A stretch of DNA of 64,000 bases from Amycolatopsis japonica (GTDB taxonomy: Bacteria; Actinomycetota; Actinomycetes; Mycobacteriales; Pseudonocardiaceae). Below, one piece after another: positions 59,882 through 64,000 of this stretch. The stretch's first letter is position 1. The number at the start of each line of letters is the position of its first letter. Location: positions 5,146,001-5,210,000 of the forward strand of contig NZ_CP008953.1 in NCBI RefSeq assembly GCF_000732925.1, written 5' to 3'. A program made the position numbers and the translations under genes. The notes under the pieces were generated by a model that was not told the DNA's origin, ran no database searches, and saw nothing but the letters and a program-made list of their open reading frames with translations.

Positions 59882-59936
59882 GTCCGTGAAGGCCTCCTTG
59901 AGGGACCCAGAGTCCCTCAAGGAGGCCTTCACGGAC
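59882..59936. terminator. 55-bp palindrome, copy 3 (inverted orientation)
   Basis: Perfect 24-base arms (59882-59905, 59913-59936). The loop CCCAGAG is the reverse complement of the loop at 14674 and 25601, so the element is inserted the other way round. It lies between the four-gene operon and the convergent subtilisin gene. Confidence 0.8.
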
Positions 59937-59949
59937 CGACCCACGGCAC

Positions 59950-62900
59950 CTACCGCAGCCGATAAGCGTTCATCACCGTCTGAGTCACCGAGTTCCCACC
60001 GGAATCCGTCGCGGACAGCCGCAGGGAGACGAACCGCGCGGAACCGAACGGCGGCGCCGCCACGAAGGCCTGCCGGTGCGAACCGCTCCCGAAAACGAAC
60101 TGCCGATGCCAGGTCTTGCCACCGTCGAAAGACGCTTCGGCGGTGACCTGCCGGACGCTTCCCGTCGGCCGCTCGACCTCGATCGGGACGGCGAGCGGGA
60201 GCAGGCGCCAGGCATCGTTGGCCAGGCCGAGCGACGGTGTGGCCCGCAGCGTCATCAGCGGTAGTGGTGTCTCGACGGCCGTCCGCTGCGAACGGAAGCT
60301 CCACGACACCACCACATTGCCCGACAACTCGGCGTTGCCGCCGTCCGGCCGTTTCGCGTCGACGGTCAGCGTGTAGTCGCCCGCTTCCGGCGGCACGGTG
60401 AACGTCACCGGGCCCGAGACCGGCCAGAGATGGCCCGGAACTTCAGGCACGGAGCCGATTTCCTTCCCGTTCCGCAGCAGCCGGGTGGTGCCCTCCACCG
60501 CCGACACGCTGACGTGATCGCCGCGCGTCGCGAGCAGCGGCAGCAGGACGCTGAGGGTGTCGCCGTCGCGCACCATCTTGGTCAGTTTCGCCGACGTCGG
60601 CCCGACGACGGCACGATTCCACTCCTCCTGGACCCGTTGCCCCGCACGGTATTCGACGCCCGCCGCGGTTTCCTGCGTGCCGCTCCAGACCCCGTTGGTG
60701 GGAAGCCGCTCCACGAGGAGCCGCTTCAGCCAGCGGATCTTCCCGGTGCTGTGGAACTCCTCCCGTGTCGCGGGCAATGTGGCCTGAGCGGTCAGGAACC
60801 AGGCGTTGCCGAGGTCGTTTTCGTTGTCGTACGGCGAAGGCAGCACGTGCAGGTTGCCCCATTGCTCACCGGTCGCGGCGTAGGTGGCGGACACCTTGGC
60901 CAGCTCGTGGTCGCGCACCCGGTACGCCGAAACGTCGGGAACGCGGCCGTTGCTCGGGAACTGCAGGTTGTAGACGTAGGGACTGTTCTCCGACCTGCCT
61001 TCGCTCGTCTGCTTGCTCAGCATGGTGGTGACGAGGAAGTCGAAGTCGGGCACGGCGGTGCGGGTCGGCGCGACGTAGGCGTACTGCTCGTCGTGGAAGA
61101 GCCTCGGCTGGTACCACTGATAACTCGTGCTCCCCCGGCCGGCGACGCGTTCGGAGAAGGCGACGATCTGACCGTTCGAACTGGCGTCCCGGCGATCGGT
61201 CCGCACCGTCACCGGTTTCGCCAGCCGCCCGTCCAGCACGACTTCCCGGTCGCGATCGAGCACGAAACCCGGTTCGCTGACCAGGCTCGCCCCTGACGTC
61301 TCGGAGATCTCCGAGACGAACAGGTACCGGCCTTGCGGCAACAGGATCGGGCCGCCGCCGTCCGTCGCGGACAGGACCTTCCCCTCGCCACTGTCCAAAT
61401 TGGTCACGAACACGAAGCCGTTCGCCTTGCCGCCCTTGCGGTCGATGAGCTTGACGTCGGCCGAGAACATCTCGCGCTGGAGGTCGGCCCCGACAAGGCC
61501 GCGTACTTCCACTCCGGCGGCCGTGGCCAGCAGGGTGCCGCCATAGGTACCGCGCGGCTTTTGCCCGGGGTTCACCGTGACCACCGCGGTCGCGGTTCCG
61601 CCGGCGGGCACCGTGATCCTCGGCCGGTCCACCGAGAACAGCCCGTCGGGCGCCGGTTTCCCGCCCTCGTCGCGAACGTCGAGCCGCAGATCCAGATCAA
61701 CCGGGGCGGCGCCGCTGTTGCGGTAAGTGATCTCCCGGGTCAGCGGTTTCGGATCGGCCACCGGGATGGTGCCGAAGGCCAGCGTGGTGATGTCGGCGTT
61801 CACGCGCTGCCCGACCGCCTTGGCGACGTCGACCCGGCCCGTTCCCTGCTGGAAGACGGTCAGCCCGTCGGTCGGCTTCGCGGTGCCCGTGAGCCCGGCC
61901 TTGATCCGCTCGGGCCCCCAATCCGGATGCCGCTGGACGAGCAGTGCGGCCGCGCCGGCCACGTGCGGTGTCGCCATCGAGGTGCCTGACATCGGCTGGT
62001 GGTCGCCACCCGCTTTGGCCGCGACGATCGCCACTCCCGGCGCGGTGATCTCCGGTTTGACCGCGTTGTCGCCGCGCCGCGGCCCCCTGCTGGAGAACGA
62101 CGCCAGCGCGTCGGCCCGGTCCACCGCGCCGACGGTGAGCGCCGCGTCGGCGCTGCCCGGCGACCCCACCGTGCCCGCCCCGCGTTCCCCTTCGTTGCCC
62201 GCGGCGATCACGAACAGCACGCCGTGCTCCTTGGTGAGCCGGTTCACCGCGGCTTCCAGCGGGTCGATGTCCGCGCCGTCCTCGCCGCCGAGACTCAGGT
62301 TGATCACCTTGGCGCCCTCGGCGACCGCCCACTCCATCCCGCTGATGATCTCCGACCAGCCGCCGCTGCCGTCGTCGCCGAGCACCTTGCCCGCGAGCAG
62401 CCCTGCGTCGGGCGCGACCCCCTGGAACCGTCCGCCGGACCCGAGGATCGTCGAGGCGACGTGGGTGCCGTGGCCGTGCCGGTCCGTGGGGTCCCCACCG
62501 CCGGAGAAGTCCTTGGCCGCGACCACTTTGCCCACGAGATCCGGGTGGCGGGCGTCGACTCCGGTGTCCAGCACGGCGACCTTGACGCCCTTGCCGGTGA
62601 ACCCGCTCCGCCAGGCCTCCGGCGCGCCGATCTGCGGCACGCTGCGGTCGAGGTTCGCCTTGACCCTGCGGTCCAGCCACACCTTCCGCACCGAAGTGGC
62701 ACCGGGACCGGTCAACGAGGACCACAACTCACCCGCGCGTTCCTTGGGCTGGGCGAAAGCGGTGGCGCCGATACTGTCGAGCCGCCGCCCAACGGTGGCC
62801 ACCGGGCCTTCCTGCCGCACGATCAGCGGAAGCGTCGATCGCGCGCTGTCGTCGTATCCGTCGGCGAGCAGCCGGTCGATCCGGAACAGCCGCTCGTCGA

Positions 62901-63204
62901 GCACCCCGCTCGCCACGAGCGGCAAGGCGTCGGCCGGGTAGACCGACCAGCCGTTCTTGTCCTGGCTGCGCCGGAACCCCATCCGTTCGCGCCCCGGCCC
63001 CGGGTGGACGGCGAGGGCGGGCACGCCACCCGGCCGCTCCTGCACGGTGAGCCGGTCTCCGGTGATCAGCGTGAGGGTGCGCGGCGCGGGCAGGACGGCT
63101 TGATCCGGCGGCTGTCCGGGAGCGGCCGACGCGACTTGCACGCCGGTCACTCCGAGCACGGTCACCAGGAGCAGACCGGTCAGGACAGGGGCTCTTCGGC
63201 GCAT
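59950..63204 (-). CDS. Large secreted subtilisin-family serine protease (S8)
   Basis: A 1084-residue precursor. The signal peptide spans residues 1-27 and a pro region extends to about 185. The S8 domain has catalytic Asp213 (VLDTGVD), His245 (HGHGTHVAS), Asn337 (IAAGNEG) and Ser409 (GTSMATPH). From about 470 to the end it is beta-rich, with Fn3-like or bacterial-Ig-like modules (ITVPAGGTATAVVTVNPGQ) and a C-terminal VTAEASFDGGKTWHRQFVFG module. It digests proteins outside the cell. Start ATG 63204 has GGAGGT upstream. It ends next to a 55-bp palindrome. Confidence 0.94.
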   Translation of the reverse strand: MRRRAPVLTGLLLVTVLGVTGVQVASAAPGQPPDQAVLPAPRTLTLITGDRLTVQERPGGVPALAVHPGPGRERMGFRRSQDKNGWSVYPADALPLVASGVLDERLFRIDRLLADGYDDSARSTLPLIVRQEGPVATVGRRLDSIGATAFAQPKERAGELWSSLTGPGATSVRKVWLDRRVKANLDRSVPQIGAPEAWRSGFTGKGVKVAVLDTGVDARHPDLVGKVVAAKDFSGGGDPTDRHGHGTHVASTILGSGGRFQGVAPDAGLLAGKVLGDDGSGGWSEIISGMEWAVAEGAKVINLSLGGEDGADIDPLEAAVNRLTKEHGVLFVIAAGNEGERGAGTVGSPGSADAALTVGAVDRADALASFSSRGPRRGDNAVKPEITAPGVAIVAAKAGGDHQPMSGTSMATPHVAGAAALLVQRHPDWGPERIKAGLTGTAKPTDGLTVFQQGTGRVDVAKAVGQRVNADITTLAFGTIPVADPKPLTREITYRNSGAAPVDLDLRLDVRDEGGKPAPDGLFSVDRPRITVPAGGTATAVVTVNPGQKPRGTYGGTLLATAAGVEVRGLVGADLQREMFSADVKLIDRKGGKANGFVFVTNLDSGEGKVLSATDGGGPILLPQGRYLFVSEISETSGASLVSEPGFVLDRDREVVLDGRLAKPVTVRTDRRDASSNGQIVAFSERVAGRGSTSYQWYQPRLFHDEQYAYVAPTRTAVPDFDFLVTTMLSKQTSEGRSENSPYVYNLQFPSNGRVPDVSAYRVRDHELAKVSATYAATGEQWGNLHVLPSPYDNENDLGNAWFLTAQATLPATREEFHSTGKIRWLKRLLVERLPTNGVWSGTQETAAGVEYRAGQRVQEEWNRAVVGPTSAKLTKMVRDGDTLSVLLPLLATRGDHVSVSAVEGTTRLLRNGKEIGSVPEVPGHLWPVSGPVTFTVPPEAGDYTLTVDAKRPDGGNAELSGNVVVSWSFRSQRTAVETPLPLMTLRATPSLGLANDAWRLLPLAVPIEVERPTGSVRQVTAEASFDGGKTWHRQFVFGSGSHRQAFVAAPPFGSARFVSLRLSATDSGGNSVTQTVMNAYRLR

Positions 63205-63418
63205 GTGGCACCTCCGTGTGCGCTCTTCTCGGTGAGCCGAGGCTTGCGGAAGTGCAGGTCGGGGCGCCAGACGTCGGGACGATCAGCTCGCCGGGACTGG
63301 CCGTTCGGGCACCCGTGATTACGATCACAGCGAGACTTCTGGCCTGACATCTCTGCAAACCGACCGCTCAGTACGGCAGACTCGACGGCACTTCCACTCG
63401 ACGACGAGGAGAACACCC

Positions 63419-64000
63419 GTGACCGAACACCCCTCCCGTGTAGCGATCGTCACCGGCGCCGGCCGCGGCATCGGGGCGGCCGTGGCCAAGCGGCTCGCTT
63501 CCGACGGATTCGCCGTCGGCCTGCTGGACCTCGACGAGGCCGGCGTCAAGCAAGGGGCGGAAGCGATCGTCGCCGAGGGCGGCAAGGCCGTCGGTGTCGC
63601 GCTGGACGTCAACGACGCCGCGCAGGTCGAAGCCGCGGTGACCCGGGTGGCCGAGGAACTCGGCGCGCCGACCGTGCTGATCAACAACGCCGGCATCACC
63701 CGCGACAACCTGCTGTTCAAGATGACCGAACAGGACTGGGACTCGGTGCTGGGCGTGCACCTGAAGGGCTCGTTCCTGATGACCCGCGAGGTGCAGAAGT
63801 ACCAGACGCAGGAGAAGTGGGGCCGCATCGTCAACCTGTCCAGCACCTCGGCGCTGGGCAACCGCGGCCAGGTCAACTACTCCGCCGCCAAGGCGGGCAT
63901 GCAGGGCTTCACCAAGACCCTCGCGATCGAACTGGGCAAGTTCAACGTCACCGCGAACGCCATCGCCCCCGGGTTCATCGCCACCGACATGACCGCGGCG
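63419..64000 (+). CDS. 3-oxoacyl-ACP reductase (FabG-type SDR), 3' end outside window
   Basis: The first 194 residues of a classical SDR, open at the window edge. The NADPH-binding TGAGRGIG is near residue 12, then NNAGITRDN, catalytic Ser in NLSSTSALGN, and Tyr/Lys in YSAAKAGM; AIAPGFIATDM follows, as in FabG. It reduces 3-oxoacyl-ACP (or -CoA) to the 3-hydroxy form. The start is GTG 63419 with GAGGAGA eight bases upstream. Divergent from the subtilisin gene across 214 bases. It may be a second FabG for a specialised pathway. Confidence 0.93.
   Translation, partial: MTEHPSRVAIVTGAGRGIGAAVAKRLASDGFAVGLLDLDEAGVKQGAEAIVAEGGKAVGVALDVNDAAQVEAAVTRVAEELGAPTVLINNAGITRDNLLFKMTEQDWDSVLGVHLKGSFLMTREVQKYQTQEKWGRIVNLSSTSALGNRGQVNYSAAKAGMQGFTKTLAIELGKFNVTANAIAPGFIATDMTAA

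Noticed and set aside
60430..63318. Long plus-strand frames (up to 439 residues) opposite the subtilisin gene
   Set aside because: The minus frame has signal peptide, catalytic triad and a good ribosome site; the plus frames have none of these.
1..64000. CRISPR arrays, tRNA or rRNA genes, insertion sequences
   Set aside because: No regularly spaced direct repeats with unique spacers, no cloverleaf-type sequence with a TTCRA loop, and no transposase motif was seen while reading both strands.

Overview
The window is about 72% G+C actinobacterial chromosome. Several signs point to the Pseudonocardiales, most likely Amycolatopsis or a close relative. These are the gene families present (a DUF5313 protein, a LigC/PolDom pair, an AlkB homologue with an SOS box, a Pfa-type polyketide synthase), frequent GTG and TTG starts, many leaderless genes with a TANNNT hexamer 5-8 nt before the start codon, and families of 55-bp palindromes between genes. 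The genus is an inference from style and was not tested. I saw no tRNA, rRNA, CRISPR array, transposase or phage gene.

Left edge (1-6192, minus): an incomplete megasynthase gene. Its domain order is degenerate PfaD-like barrel, PfaD-like enoyl reductase, KS, AT, ACP, KR, which resembles the secondary-lipid (polyunsaturated fatty acid synthase-like) enzymes. 6.6-12.8 kb: a LysR regulator divergent from a YeiH transporter, an MFS exporter, an EamA exporter divergent from a MocR-type regulator with overlapping start codons, and a Crp/Fnr regulator. 13.1-16.1 kb: a secreted sialidase, then a DHA2 exporter with a MerR-type promoter. 16.2-18.8 kb: two small conserved genes, then a flavodoxin-like gene next to a bacterial nitric oxide synthase. 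19.2-23.9 kb: a CobW metallochaperone, a small Cys protein, the NHEJ-type PolDom/LigC operon and a DUF1015 gene. 24-31.5 kb: an MFS exporter, an LLM oxidoreductase, a type II thioesterase, a LuxR-family ATPase regulator and a YceI protein. 31.5-39.4 kb: small regulators and housekeeping genes, including a MarR/DUF5313 divergent pair, an AbiEi-like gene between inverted 55-bp repeats, a pseudouridine synthase, an SOS-boxed AlkB homologue and a P450. 39.6-47.6 kb: an ATPase regulator without a recognisable HTH, a reductase-DrrA-DrrB operon, and an amino-acid permease-ROK kinase operon with a ROK-type operator. 47.8-55.8 kb: envelope genes, a J-domain/NERD-like fusion, a secreted M14 carboxypeptidase and small membrane-protein genes.

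56.2-59.8 kb holds the most unusual unit: four overlapping genes (XRE HTH fused to a toroid-like domain, a cupin, a dCTP-deaminase-like protein and a ThiL-like kinase), closed by a palindrome. I do not recognise this combination as a described pathway, and it is my main candidate for a new system. The right end has a large secreted subtilisin and, divergent from it, the start of a FabG-type reductase that runs off the window.

Most convergent gene pairs share a palindromic terminator, often touching or containing a stop codon. Control signals I could read directly are an SOS box, a MerR-type 19-bp-spacer promoter, a ROK box, a double MarR-type operator and a MocR palindrome.
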